NCBI RefSeq assembly: GCF_000090795.2
Contig: NW_003546378.1
Span: forward strand, 128,221-164,601
Direction of reading: 5' to 3'
DNA from: Amphimedon queenslandica
Taxonomy: Eukaryota > Porifera > Demospongiae > Haplosclerida > Niphatidae
DNA: 36,381 nucleotides
In this document: positions 1 through 9,253 of the stretch, piece after piece
Layout of the letters: each line of letters starts with the position of its first letter
Numbering within the stretch: position 1 is the first letter of the stretch
Notes under the pieces: generated by a model
The model's database searches: none
What the model saw: only the letters and a program-made list of their open reading frames with translations
Told to the model about the DNA's origin: nothing
Made by a program: the position numbers and the translations under genes

Positions 1-1554
1 TAAACAAGCTATGCTTGCTAGTGAACGGAATATCACTTCTTCATGTGTCAATGAGGTTTCATAAGGTTTAGAATCACCAGCAGAAGTTCGATAGATAATT
101 CCATAGCGACTCCTTAAATCTTCAGTTAGTTTGAATACCAGTAGATTGATAGCTGGGCCAGTTATAAGAGCTGGTAATATTTCATGAAACTCAGGTTGTC
201 CTCCAGTATCAATGATGTGTAACATTGTGTGATTGTCATCTGTTCCTTCTTCAAATTTTCTCTCGTATTCTTCTCTTTTTCTAACAGGTATCTTCATTAC
301 ATAATCTGAAAATCCTTTTAACATGGAACTGCTGTGCACACACCTAGGTGAAGACATGACACTTGTTACAATATCATGTTGATCTGATAGGCCTATTTCT
401 TCTGGTGATCTTGATTTGTTTTCAAATGATGAAGTTTCTGTATCTTCAAATGATAAATTAGACTGATGAGATGCAGTAGATTTAGTACTTTCATCTGATG
501 TGTTGTTTGCTGGTAATAGTTTCTTAGTGATCAGTACAGCTTCTTCATCAAGTTCCTGTTCCTTCCATTCTGTAGTCACTACTGCATTGTGCTGTGATAG
601 TTTACGAAATGAATTAACTTGTACAGCTGCATCAATTACACCAGTACTAAGAGAAGGACCTGTATCAAGAGATTGATTGAGGAGTCTCTTCTTTAATGTA
701 CTCTTACCAGCACCAGGAGGACCTGTCAATATACACTTAACAACACGTAATAATGCTACACCACTGGATTGATGAATATGAAGGTAACTACTAGCTTTCC
801 TATCATAGGTGGTTATCCCCTGAGTATTACAACCTTTAACTTCAACAAGATAATTGATGATGTTCATGTCAGGAAATCGATTATTTAATGCAACATGCAA
901 TGGCCTCCTATTGTACTTATCTTCAGCCTCAATATTACATTGTGGATGATTATTTAAAATTTTAACTATTTCAAAATGACCATTTTCACATGCATAATGT
1001 AATGGAGTATAGCCATTCCTCCCTTTAGCATTAACATCACAGTGTTTATCAATCACAAGATGACGTACAATGTATACATTTCCTGATTCACATGCTTTGT
1101 GAAGTGGCCTGTCATTAGAATTGTCTTCAGCTTCAGTATTACATTGTGGATAATTTGTTAAAATTTTAATAATTTCAAAATGACCCTTTTCACATGCATA
1201 ATGTAATGGTGTATAGCCATTCCTCCCTTTAGCATTAACATCACAGTGTTTTTCAATCACAAGATGACGTACAATGTCTACATTTCCAGAAAAGCATGCT
1301 CCATGTAGAGGTCTGTTATTAGAATTGTTTTTAGCTTCAGCATTACATTCAATACAATTGATCAGAAATTTAACAATTTCAAAATGACCCTTTTGACATG
1401 CATAATGTAATGGTGTATTGCCATTTCTCCCTTTAGCATTAACATCACAGTGTTTGTCAATCACAAGATGACGGACCATTTCAATATTATTAGATTCACA
1501 AGCATCAACAAGTAACTTAAAATCCCCATCCATTGTTTCTTTATGACCTACCAT
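1..1554 (-). CDS. Ankyrin-repeat / Roc-like GTPase protein, N-terminal 518 residues (runs off window)
   Basis: The frame is open from the ATG at 1552-1554 to the left edge, giving 518 codons with no stop. Residues 10-250 are ankyrin repeats, with recurring TPLHYAC and RPLHxAC cores. A P-loop (GPPGAGKST, residues 278-286) follows, and a G3/switch II-like DTGGQPEFH lies at 449-456. This layout resembles Roc (Ras-of-complex) GTPases of Roco/NLR-like signalling proteins, which are expanded in sponges and cnidarians; that link is family knowledge. About 160 residues separate G1 from G3, far more than in Ras, and the insert is rich in Ser/Thr/Glu. The ankyrin part comes from an exact 204-bp (68-codon) repeat. 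The likely role is cytosolic GTP-dependent signalling or innate sensing, but ligand and effector are unknown. A second in-frame ATG lies at codon 8. The COR or effector part lies outside the window. Confidence 0.85.
   Translation of the reverse strand, partial: MVGHKETMDGDFKLLVDACESNNIEMVRHLVIDKHCDVNAKGRNGNTPLHYACQKGHFEIVKFLINCIECNAEAKNNSNNRPLHGACFSGNVDIVRHLVIEKHCDVNAKGRNGYTPLHYACEKGHFEIIKILTNYPQCNTEAEDNSNDRPLHKACESGNVYIVRHLVIDKHCDVNAKGRNGYTPLHYACENGHFEIVKILNNHPQCNIEAEDKYNRRPLHVALNNRFPDMNIINYLVEVKGCNTQGITTYDRKASSYLHIHQSSGVALLRVVKCILTGPPGAGKSTLKKRLLNQSLDTGPSLSTGVIDAAVQVNSFRKLSQHNAVVTTEWKEQELDEEAVLITKKLLPANNTSDESTKSTASHQSNLSFEDTETSSFENKSRSPEEIGLSDQHDIVTSVMSSPRCVHSSSMLKGFSDYVMKIPVRKREEYERKFEEGTDDNHTMLHIIDTGGQPEFHEILPALITGPAINLLVFKLTEDLRSRYGIIYRTSAGDSKPYETSLTHEEVIFRSLASIACL
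1021..1554 (-). repeat. 204-bp coding tandem repeat (paired ankyrin units)
   Basis: The string ccctttagca recurs at 1021, 1225 and 1429, spaced exactly 204 bp. Each unit encodes two ankyrin repeats. The near-identity of the units, for example the shared stretch encoding RHLVI(D/E)KHCDVNAKGRNG, indicates recent duplication or gene conversion. Confidence 0.85.
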
Positions 1555-2063
1555 AAAAAATTACACACATAAAATCCTTTTTATAATGCCAAAATCAGCA
1601 ACTTAAAAATTTTGACAAATTACTGTATAAAAGGTTTTTTGAGGAAATTATATTTCGCAAAATCTACTAAAATTTCAAATTTGCAGATTTTAATTTCGTA
1701 AATTCTACCATGTGTGCCAGCAGTATGGTATTAAATTGATTATCGCAAATCAGGAAGGAATCCACAAAATTTGCAACCCTCGAAGAAAACCACTTATATG
1801 GTAGTAATTATATAGTATGGAATTAAGTATTGGATATCAACCTATCTGGTGGGTGCCATGGGCATACATGTATAACCAGGAGTGTAGCCTGAGACCACTT
1901 TTCTCAAGCATGTTATATACACATAATACCTTCTGACAGAACAATATATCTTATTTATATCCTAATAAAGCCAATCATGAAAGTGACCGACACTAGTATA
2001 TAAGTGATAAAGCAACAGGAAGCTGTATATAGTACTTTGATGTTTGATACACCTGTCTGTGGT
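1555..2063. other. Intergenic; upstream region of the ankyrin/Roc gene
   Basis: AT-rich DNA without a convincing reading frame. It must contain the promoter of the minus-strand ankyrin gene if no untranslated exon lies further upstream. I see no diagnostic promoter motif. Confidence 0.5.
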
Positions 2064-2069
2064 TTTATT
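2064..2069 (-). terminator. AATAAA poly(A) signal
   Basis: AATAAA on the minus strand, 34 bp downstream of the stop at 2103-2105. It suggests that the short gene above was transcribed as a unit ending here. Confidence 0.5.
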
Positions 2070-2102
2070 CATGAATTTGATTAAATACAAGCAAAAAACT
2101 GA

Positions 2103-2371
2103 TTAAATAGAGCAGCCGTGCCCCGTGAGAAACTCATCAGGACACTTTTTGTCGGGATTCCGTTCGTTGTAGTCCTTAAACCAGTCCTCTAGGTTCTTCA
2201 TGGCCCACTTGCTAGTCTTTTCGGGACTTTACGCTTGGCCATTTCGTCGATTTCCTCTGATGATGATGGCTGGAATCTTTTCTTGTTTAAAGACAACGAT
2301 ACCCTTCTTTTGTTAGAAGGAGGAACGTTCTCCTTTTCTTGATTCTCTTCCATAGATCCAGCTTCAGCCAT
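2103..2371 (-). pseudogene. Short DUF3504 / Crypton-type protein fragment with frameshift
   Basis: The preferred start is the ATG at 2369-2371 (MAEAGSMEENQEKENVPPSN). An in-frame upstream ATG at 2446 would translate through the NRF1-like site and is less likely. The first frame stops at 2198 after KRLASGP. A one-base shift near 2210 opens a second frame reading KTSKWAMKNLEDWFKDYNER and ending CSI-stop at 2103. A lysine-rich leader followed by a SKWAxxNxxxW block is typical of the N-terminus of DUF3504/Crypton-derived tyrosine-recombinase-like proteins (the ZMYM and QRICH1 type). The catalytic part is absent, so this is either a truncated pseudogene or a very small protein. The match is from recall and was not searched. 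Confidence 0.5.
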
Positions 2372-2404
2372 GACAATGAAACACACGCGGTCTGTTTGAC
2401 CTAC

Positions 2405-2416
2405 TGCGCATGCGCA
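2405..2416. promoter_or_regulatory. NRF1-type palindrome TGCGCATGCGCA
   Basis: A perfect 12-bp copy of the palindromic NRF1 consensus, 33 bp upstream of the preferred ATG of the DUF3504-like fragment. This is a typical core-promoter position in animals. Confidence 0.6.
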
Positions 2417-2446
2417 ATGATTGGCTTCATCAGAAAATAAATTCAT

Positions 2447-2557
2447 TATACCACACCTGTGAGGTGTATATGGCTTATATATACTAACCTCGCCCTCGGG
2501 CTACGCCCTCGGGCTCGGTTAGTATATAAGCCATATACACCTCACAGGTGTGGTATA
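2447..2557. repeat. Foldback 1 (42-bp inverted arms, GC-rich loop)
   Basis: The left arm (2447-2489) and right arm (2517-2557) are inverted copies that differ by one 2-bp slip. The 27-bp loop holds two copies of CCCTCGGGCT. Each arm carries its own small palindrome (ACACCTgtgAGGTGT). Confidence 0.85.
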
Positions 2558-2565
2558 TTATAAAC

Positions 2566-2659
2566 ATATTGCCAATTCGAGAAGTTATTTGAAAAATATG
2601 GCACTTGGGCTTTTGGCCCTCGGGCGATATTTTTCAACAACTTCTCTCATTGGCAATAT
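2566..2659. repeat. Foldback 2 (imperfect 33-bp arms, related loop)
   Basis: The arms begin ATATTGCCAAT and end ATTGGCAATAT and pair with a few mismatches. The GC-rich loop again contains CCCTCGGGC, as in the adjacent foldback. Confidence 0.75.
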
Positions 2660-2890
2660 ATTTAGCATATAGACCTCTAAATCATAGTATATAATACACA
2701 TATAAAACATTAATTAACTAGTTGTCAATTTAACTGGGGCCACACCCCGTATTCCTTAATATTGCAAAAGTTACCGTACGAGAAAAAAGGATATGCGTTA
2801 GCAATGAACCAAGATAATGAATAACAATGAGAAGAGCAATAATTAGTCAATACATCATGAATATTAATGAGAAATGTTAGTATATATGTA
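2660..2890. other. Non-coding spacer
   Basis: AT-rich. No gene or repeat is recognised between the foldbacks and the 3' limit of the DIRS gag copy. Confidence 0.5.
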
Positions 2891-3089
2891 AGGGTCCCTC
2901 TATAGCACCCTCCAGAGGATCAAACTACGCATCAGTAGTCTTTGTCAATGGCGACTTTGGGTAGGCTGAAGCCACGTGATCTCCACTGGAGCAAATACTT
3001 CAGACGTGTAGATAGTGGCACCTTGCATGCCTACAATAACCATTGTTGTATTTTTTACACAGTTCCTTGAAGGCAAATAAGGGTGAGTC

Positions 3090-3328
3090 CATAGGCGGCG
3101 GAACAAAATTAATTTTGGTGGGGCTGAACATCAATTAAGTTATTAAAATGGGTGTGGTTTGATACAAAAATGGCTGCTAATATTACAAAAAATGGTGCTA
3201 ATCTTCTATTGTTGGATTTAGAGTAGTTTTCTTGTCTTTTTCTCTAAATAAAATGAAGAAATGATGACTGCAGGTCTAATTTTACTGATAAAAGTCAGTT
3301 TTATTTTCTTTATTAGTCAGTTGCAGAA

Positions 3329-3373
<45 letters not shown>

Positions 3374-3457
3374 TTCTGGGGGGGGGGCTCAGCCCCTCCT
3401 GTTTCAAGACTGGGGGGGGCTTTAGCCCCCTCTGCCCCCCCTGTTCCGCCGCCTATG
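3090..3457. mobile_element. Non-autonomous DNA transposon (MITE-like) in DIRS gag B
   Basis: The terminal inverted repeats CATAGGCGGCGGAACA and TGTTCCGCCGCCTATG (16 bp) are perfect. The flank GGTGAGTC is duplicated on both sides (3082-3089 and 3458-3465). If the outer C/G is counted as target, the duplication becomes 10 bp, so it is 8 bp (hAT-like) or up to 10 bp (Mutator-like). The interior holds a TAA microsatellite and G/C runs and no transposase. Confidence 0.85.
3331..3373. repeat. (TAA)n microsatellite
   Basis: About 14 uninterrupted TAA units inside the MITE-like element. Confidence 0.95.
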
Positions 3458-4161
3458 GGTGAGTCCTCCTTGTCTTTGACTGCTGAGGAGAGCTCTTCTT
3501 CTCCCATGTAGCCAGGGTGCAGTCATTTGTCCGGTGATTGGACTCCCAACACAATGAGCAACAGGGGGAGTCTGAGACAGAGGTTTTCTAAACGGAGGTG
3601 GCCAGGATAGTCGGCTGGACGTGGGTCCACTTGAGGAGGGCCCCAGTGGCCAGTTGCTGCCGGAATCTAGTGTCATAATTGCGCCATCTGATACCACCAT
3701 GTTTCCAAAACAGTTGAATTATGATTTGAGCATACGCCACAAGTTGTTTGGTTGGCTTATGATCTGTTTTTACAGCGATAAGTGACAAAAAAACAGAAGA
3801 CCCATGTGAGGGGGTCAGAGATTTCCTGCATTTTTGAGGAAGCAGAGAGGAGCTGCGATGGGTGGCCCACTCCTGCAGTCTCTCAGTCAGGGTAACATTG
3901 TCCACCAACATCTCTTTCAACTCCACGTATGCTCTGGAGTGAATACGTTCCACTACCTTTGCCAGAATGGAAGGGAGTAAAGTAGCCAGAGATACCGGCA
4001 CAACCTTGGCGGGGGGAGCTGTATGGAGGAGGGAGCCCAAGGGGTCTGCAATGTGGCTGGTTGCTGACGAAAACAGCGGAAGAGCATGAGCCACCAAAGT
4101 ACCTGGCAGAGGTTCAGCCAGGCGGGCTGGAGTGGTGCTGCTAGCTCAGGCAAGCCTGACC

Positions 4162-4661
4162 CTGCACAGATGGGTGTAAGTATATATGACAGAGAGAGAG
4201 GGAGAGGGGAGGAGTATAGAGGGAGAGAGAGGAAAAAAGAAAGAGGGAAAGGAATTTTAGCAATTGACCTTAGCCACCCCTGCAAGGAGTCGCTAGTTGA
4301 AACCACAAGGGCTGGCCTGCTGACCCGTGTGAAAAGGAACCCATGCTAGGTGTAAACACAGAGTTGACCTGCAGGCCACAGGTGTTAAATATCAAATACT
4401 GGCAATGGCCCATGCAAGGCTTGCTGCCCTCATAGGCCCCAACCAACCCTGAAAACATGCACATTACAACGGGCTTATAGCCAGACCCTCTAAGGAGGAC
4501 ACTTATTAATAGAAGATCTCTCTTCTTTTTTTTTTGAACTAAATGCTACCATGACCCTAATAACCATTCTAATGGGTCCCAAGATGACCTGGAAGGCGGG
4601 CCTGGCTGTAGCCAGCCTACATGAGTGCTTTGCATGGACAGACCACTGACATGGAGCATAC
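4162..4661 (-). other. Putative spliceosomal intron in DIRS gag B
   Basis: The donor CAG|GTATGCTC lies at 4661. A long C/T-rich tract leads to the acceptor ATCTGTGCAG|GGTC at 4162. Copy A has the same donor and the same style of tract and acceptor at the equivalent place. A simple join leaves the main gag frame one base out in both copies, so the exact boundaries are uncertain. Confidence 0.65.
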
Positions 4662-5100
4662 CTGAGAGGAGAGCCCTGAAAGAAGGTATAGGAGCACTTG
4701 AAGACTCGGAAGGGCGACTAGATCCTGCTGTGACAGTTGGAAGGCCTGTGCCGGTAGAATGGATGGCACGGTCGATGCCCCGTTATATTCCTGTCTTCAC
4801 TGCTGCATTGAGCAGCCTCATAAAGTCATCTGGGCCTGTGGGAGGAGTGAGGGGAATCCGTGGCGAACGAGCGATGGGAGCGGGGACTGAGATAGTGGGA
4901 GCAACCGGGGCTGGCGGGCCAACCGTGAGTCCTATATCAGGTATCAATGGGATTGTAGCAGCACTAGTCCTTGTGGGCACCACTATACCAGAGGCTCCAG
5001 AAGGAAAAGAGAGTCCTGTAGCTGGGCCACTGCCAGCCATCGCCTCGCCCAAGGTTGCATGCATCTCAACCGGAGTGGAGCTAGGTGATGCAGAAGCCAT

Positions 5101-5420
5101 CAGTCCAAGATTATGACGTCAAGGCATTGAGAAAAGAGTGGCTGAGTGATAGAGATGGCATGGACGCTCGCCACGGACCAGATTTGACAGTTATCAAGAA
5201 AGATTCCTCTTCTGATGAAGTACTAAGGACCTGCAATATAGCTGGGAACGCTGCAAGCAACAATAGAGCCACCCCCGCAGCAGGGGAGCCTTTATATCAT
5301 GGCAAGCAGTAGGCGTGGTTAACCTTGCCTAAACTCATTGTCTAATCGACAACTATAACTAACTAAAAGTAATTTAGAAATTTCAGAACTAACTATAACT
5401 AACTAAAATTAACCACTTAC
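5101..5420 (-). promoter_or_regulatory. DIRS copy B 5' leader/promoter region
   Basis: Related to the region upstream of gag copy A at 14787-14990. Both contain GGCGTGGTTAACCTTGC (plus-strand reading), a GC-rich CCCCxGCAG block and AACTATAACTAACTAAAA runs. ATATAAAGG on the minus strand (around 5291-5297) could serve as a TATA box. The DIRS A 3' end abuts this block, so the two elements lie head to tail. Confidence 0.5.
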
Positions 5421-5429
5421 CTCACTGAA

Positions 5430-5769
5430 TTGCAAATTGAAGACTTCTTTCCTGGGGCGGCAGGCCCACTGCAAACCCCCTTTACAATTCTATCAACCCA
5501 AGGCACCCCTACCCCCGGTAAGGAGGGAAGGTGTGCCAGTAGGAGTGGTTTCTCGAAACCACACCCCAAACTGAGCCACGTGTGCCAGGTCAGAAGCCCA
5601 AGGTGGGGCTTCCCCACCCAAGGGAGGAGCCCGCTTAATGGCCCTTGACTCCTCCCCTACTGAAGATTATGTGGCTACCCCGCCTCTAGGAGGCGCCTGA
5701 GCACGTGTCTGGATATCTGAAGGGGTGGTCCCGGTGCCAAACAAACCACGCCAAACGATAGAACCAACC
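5430..5769 (-). repeat. GC-rich 3' terminal region of DIRS A with short inverted repeats
   Basis: Non-coding and rich in short palindromes, such as GGTTTCTCGAAACC, CACGTGTGCC and AAGGTGGGGCTTCCCCACC. In DIRS elements an internal complementary region lies downstream of the recombinase and templates circle completion; this stretch is in the right place for one, but complementarity to the outer ends was not established. Confidence 0.4.
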
Positions 5770-6805
5770 TCAATTCTCAAACAAATCTTTTAAAGAGGAA
5801 GAATGAACAATAGAACAGAGGACAAAAACAGGGACACAAAAAAGGTAAATACAACACAATAGACAAAGTAAAGGAGATCGTTCAGTATCCCAGGCTGCCA
5901 GCCAGGGAAAGAGCCACGGCTGCCAGAGTTGACGGGGAGGAGCGTATGTATTTATATCTGGTAGGCCTCCGACTCCCAACGTCCCATCACCTTGATTATG
6001 TGACCGGGGACACCAGCCTGAGCTAGCAGCCCCAATTCTGAAGCTGTGGCCAGAGTACCTATCCAAAGCGATCCTACACCTCCCCTTGAGGCGATGAACA
6101 AAGAAGTCCCTCATGAGGGGCTGACCATCCTCCTGGATAAGTAAAGGACCCACTCTCAGACCTGGGCGTCTGGCCAAGTAAGCAAGTAGGGCCGATACTG
6201 GGCATAAGTCATCATCTGTTTTCCCCAGTATTACCCGGCTCCCTTCCCGAACTGGTCTGTCTTGGACCAAGATACTGTTAGACGAATGAATGATAGGGGG
6301 AGAGTGGTGAGAATCGATGGCCACACTTTCCACCAGAATAGAGGGGCGAAAGCTATTGTTAGATGTGGCTTCACTCAGCCACAAGAAGCCAAAGAAGGCA
6401 ACTGATGCTGTTGTCCAAAGCAGTAAATTAAGGAAAGAGTTCCTGGGGTCCCACACTAGGCGCAACTGGCGCAGAATGGCGGGGGTGATTGGCAGCCTAA
6501 CCCCTGAAGAGGGCAGCCTTGGGAGGATCTCTTAATGCCCTGTAGCACATACTGGAGGTAAGGCCAGACCAACCTTGGAGTGGTGGACTGAACATCCAAG
6601 TGCCTAACCGCTGACAGGTACATGGAGATGAATCTAGGGGTCAAACCCCGCTGGGCTAGAAAGGCAGCAGGTAGACATATGGTGCCCTGGGACAGGAGGT
6701 AGGGGGTGAGGCTAGCGTCCTGACAAAATTTGAGATAACAGGACTTGGCTGATGAATAGGTTCGATTAGATGAGGAGGCTAGACCCTGCTCAAAGAGTCC
6801 CTAAA
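5770..6805 (-). pseudogene. DIRS A tyrosine recombinase
   Basis: The N-terminal part (near 6800-6456) reads SSNRTYSSAKSCYLKFC and then FISMYLSAVRHLDV, the SAM-like core-binding region. A frameshift near 6480 leads into the catalytic part (RLVWDPRNSFLNLLLWTT...). The conserved HSFRIGAAS box, with the catalytic His and second Arg, lies at 6031-6048, and the nucleophile candidate Tyr (DINTYAPPRQ) at 5944-5946. The position of the first catalytic Arg (normally FLRxxE) reads FLWLSEAT, so it is probably lost by a CGG to TGG change. The enzyme would integrate a circular DNA intermediate without target duplication. Inactive as it stands. The stop is at 5770. Confidence 0.8.
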
Positions 6806-8528
6806 CAATCCTGCCCAGTTGAGAGAGGTCCACTGCGGGGTGTGATCCATGAGCAAGAGAGCCAGAGTGGGAGGAACTGGGGTTTGTTCTCTGGCGGCCT
6901 GTGGGTTAAGTGAATGAAATAAAGACAGGTTGTCCCGAGACAGGGCATCGGCTGCTGCGTTACTCTTTCCCGGGAGGTGCTCTGCTATGTAAGAAAAGTC
7001 AAACTTGGCCTCCCAAAAAACAAGTATTTAAGGAGGTGAGACAGAATAGGGTGATGGGCGGAGCGAGAGGTGAAGGCTGCTATGACTGCTGTGTTATCAG
7101 AGAGAAAGAGGATCCGCTGGCCTGACCACCATCTCCCCCAAATTGCCGCCGCAATAACCACAGAGAGCATCTCCTTGGGAGCAATGCTGACCTTGTCCCA
7201 AGATGGTGGCCAAGACAGCTGGAACCATAGGCTGTGGACTTGGTTGTATGCCCCACACCCCCACGAACCTGAGGCATCGCTAATAACAGTCACTGAAGGC
7301 TGTGGAGGGGGGAGGATTGAGATCCCATTCCAGCTGGGTACAAACAATGACCACCTATTAATGTCAGCCTTACAAGGGGCATTTAGGTGGGTTTTCTGGT
7401 GAGGAAGGCGTGGCTGCTTCATAGCATTGATGATCGCCCTGACAAAGGACCTCCCTCGTGGGACAACATCTGCTGCGTGGTTAAGGTGGCCCAATAACTC
7501 TTGGAGCTCCCGCTTTGAAGCGGATTGGCCCTAACCATGTCCCTAAATGCTGCTTTAAGGCTGCCAATTTCCCCTGAGGGAGGGAGAGTGACATAGTCAC
7601 AGAGTCTACTTGAATGCCCAAAAAGGTGAGGAATGTGGAAGGGCCCTCAACCTTTTCTGGTGCTACAGGGAGCCCTATAGCCTGTGGCAGAGGGGAACTG
7701 CTATCTCCATGGCTCTGTGACATTCAGAGGAATATGCTGGGCGATAGAAAAAAAATCATCCGAATAATGGATGGAAAACTCTACCCCTGACCTAAATAGG
7801 GGCCAAGCCAGGCCATCTGCCACGGCTGAGAAGAGTATGGGGGCAGAATGAAGACCAAACGGCAAAGCAAGGTCAGCATAGGTGACGCCTTCCCATTAGA
7901 TACCAAGGAGGTGGCTGTCCTCTGGTCGTACCGGCACCATACGACAGGCCGATTTTAGATCAACTTTGGCCATGAGTGCTGCCTGACCATAGTGTAACAT
8001 CCTATGGGCTGCGTTGGCCACAGATGCGTAGTGGAATGAGCAAAACTCTGGAGGAATTCCATAATTGACGCTATATCCACGTGGGGACGACAGGTCAACT
8101 ATCATGCAAAAGCAGCATGGCCTATTCTTCTTGGGGATCAAGCCAATAGGGCTTAGATGCTTAACTGAGTAGGGACAGAGTCGGCCTGCCACCACTTCCT
8201 CAGCAATGTAGCTGCTCACCACCTTGGGATTATCCCGGACAAAGGACATGTTAGAGCCTGCAGGCTTCAAATTACTATCAGGGTTGAAGCCAATGGCAAA
8301 TCCCCGTCTGATGCCTCTCTCAAGAAAGACTGCTAGCCCCTGGTCAGGCATGGAAGCTAAGAAGGGTAGCCCCTCTTGCAAGGGAAGGAACCTCCGGACC
8401 AACTGGGAAGCTGTAGCCAATGAAATAATAGCTGCCTGAGACTCCAGTGCTAGGAGCTTCTGTAAGTAGGGGTATGAGCCTGTGATAGCAGACATAAATA
8501 AATATACAGTGCAGCAGCAGCTTAACAA
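6806..8528 (-). pseudogene. DIRS A reverse transcriptase - RNase H
   Basis: RT fingers and palm: LSPIGLIPKKNRP, IVDLSSPRGYSVN, ALMAKVDLKSACRMVPVRPE (8528-7896). An in-frame TAA at 7896-7898 follows HLLGI, and the same frame continues with LALPFGLHSAP and the catalytic YSDDFF (7755-7766). A further stop or shift near 7725 leads to LPVAPEKVEGPSTFLTFLGI (7700-7600), the RT thumb. RNase H begins near 7494 (GHLNHAADVVPRGRSF) and contains SDASGSWGCGAY and LSDNTAVIAAF. A lost T in a T-run near 7015 shifts the frame into LPGKSNAAADALSR (6935-6980), the usual end of this protein. Possible acceptors (CACAG, TTACAG) near 8460-8485 suggest that RT may begin after an intron. Confidence 0.85.
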
Positions 8529-8790
8529 AAAAAAAATTCCGGGGTGGGGCTAATTAATTAAGCTGGACATAAACCCCACCCCAAGGAGAGTGACCATAAG
8601 TACTGCACCCCCTACTGGAGTAATGAACTTATTAACAAGTATCAGGGCATAAGCAAAAGAGCCACACCCAGGAGTGACTCAATAATTGAAGCATCATACA
8701 AATAAACAAAATAAAAGAAAAGGTCCGCTCTGTAGGGCAATCATACTGAATGATTAAATAGTCATGTATACATGAAAAAGTCAAATATAC
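8529..8790 (-). other. DIRS A gag-RT junction, possible intron
   Basis: No coding similarity is seen between the gag zinc cluster and the RT. It holds a GGGGTGGGG...CCCCACCCC hairpin (8542-8582). A donor-like CTA|GTATAT (about 8788) and acceptor-like CTATCACAG (about 8482) could bracket an intron; this is speculative. Confidence 0.3.
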
Positions 8791-9037
8791 TAGGGTCCCT
8801 TTATAGCGCCCCAGAATGAGGAAGGAATAGCTCTCCGACTCCGACGTCGCCTTTGGGCAGGCGGGAGCCACGTGGTCCGGGCTGGAACACAAGCTGCAAA
8901 CATGAGAGTACTTGCACTTGATATGTTTACAATAACCGTTGTTGAACTTTTTGCTCGCCTCATTAAATGAATAGGGATGAGCTCTCGCTGACTTTGAAGA
9001 GGGGGAGTGGCCTTTTTGTCCCACATGGCTAGTGCAC
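8791..9037 (-). pseudogene. DIRS A gag, 3' part (Cys/His cluster) downstream of Gypsy insertion
   Basis: Encodes KKFNNGYCKHIKCKYSHVCS followed by LCSSPDHVAPACPK, the second zinc-binding cluster typical of DIRS gag C-termini. With the Gypsy and one TSD copy set aside, the upstream knuckle frame continues as LAMWDKKATPP, not in the frame of this cluster; a -1 change is needed. Copy B shows the same offset at the same place. Confidence 0.8.
9033..9037. repeat. Gypsy target-site duplication TGCAC (left)
   Basis: TGCAC directly precedes the left LTR and is repeated after the right LTR at 13264-13268. A 5-bp duplication is typical of Ty3/Gypsy integrase. Confidence 0.9.
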
Positions 9038-9203
9038 TGTTATAACTTAGAAAGTATTATTAACAACGAAAACTAACTGAACTCTTTAACTTAAAAAATC
9101 AACCTTAAGTACACAGACAAACACAGGATGTAGTTAACAAAAATTACCTAACTGTACAGACTAATTAGAATCACATAAACCAAATGCTAAATAGTTTACT
9201 ACA
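9038..9203 (-). repeat. Gypsy 3' LTR
   Basis: Starts TGTTATAACTTAG and ends TTTACTACA on the plus strand, so the element strand reads TGTAGTAAA...AACA with canonical TG/CA ends. 166 bp, about 94% identical to the other LTR. Confidence 0.95.
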
Positions 9204-9213
9204 TTCCCTCCTA
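9204..9213 (-). promoter_or_regulatory. Gypsy polypurine tract
   Basis: On the minus strand TAGGAGGGAA lies directly upstream of the 3' LTR, the expected plus-strand primer position. Confidence 0.75.
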
Positions 9214-9253
9214 CTTAAGTTTGGAGTAGAGGGGCAAATCAGATGATGGGCGC

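Larger units (their letters stand above)
2891..5100 (-). pseudogene. DIRS-type retrotransposon gag, copy B
   Basis: The start is the ATG at 5098-5100 (MASASPSSTPVEMHATLG). Exon 1 is Pro/Ser-rich and carries an in-frame TAA at 4783. After the intron, 3588-4097 encodes the gag core ([40 protein letters not shown]). A zinc knuckle follows (C-x2-C-x4-H-x4-C, CSLCWESNHRTNDC, near 3530), then a second Cys/His cluster (YCRHARCHYLHV-stop-SICSSGDH) at 2945-3050. The order and sequences match copy A. Breaks: the stop in exon 1, a stop in the last zinc cluster, a frame change between the two zinc motifs and an inserted 368-bp TIR element. Homology to copy A ends at the shared GGGACCCT near 2891, and no RT follows, so the copy is truncated. 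Gag would coat the RNA intermediate. Confidence 0.8.

Noticed and set aside
1021-1554. Satellite DNA
   Set aside because: The 204-bp periodicity keeps an open frame of ankyrin repeats, so it is coding.
3313-3507. Open frame with a poly-leucine tail
   Set aside because: The Leu run is the TAA microsatellite inside a MITE; only the first residues belong to gag.
4625-5116. 163-residue plus-strand open frame
   Set aside because: Antisense shadow of the low-complexity Pro/Ser-rich exon 1 of DIRS gag B; no family resemblance.
7070-7402. 110-residue plus-strand open frame
   Set aside because: Lies opposite the DIRS RNase H frame, which has clear motifs.
8790-9026. MWDKK... open frame as a separate gene
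   Set aside because: It is the continuation of the gag knuckle frame over the Cys/His cluster, whose Cys/His pattern appears in the other frame.
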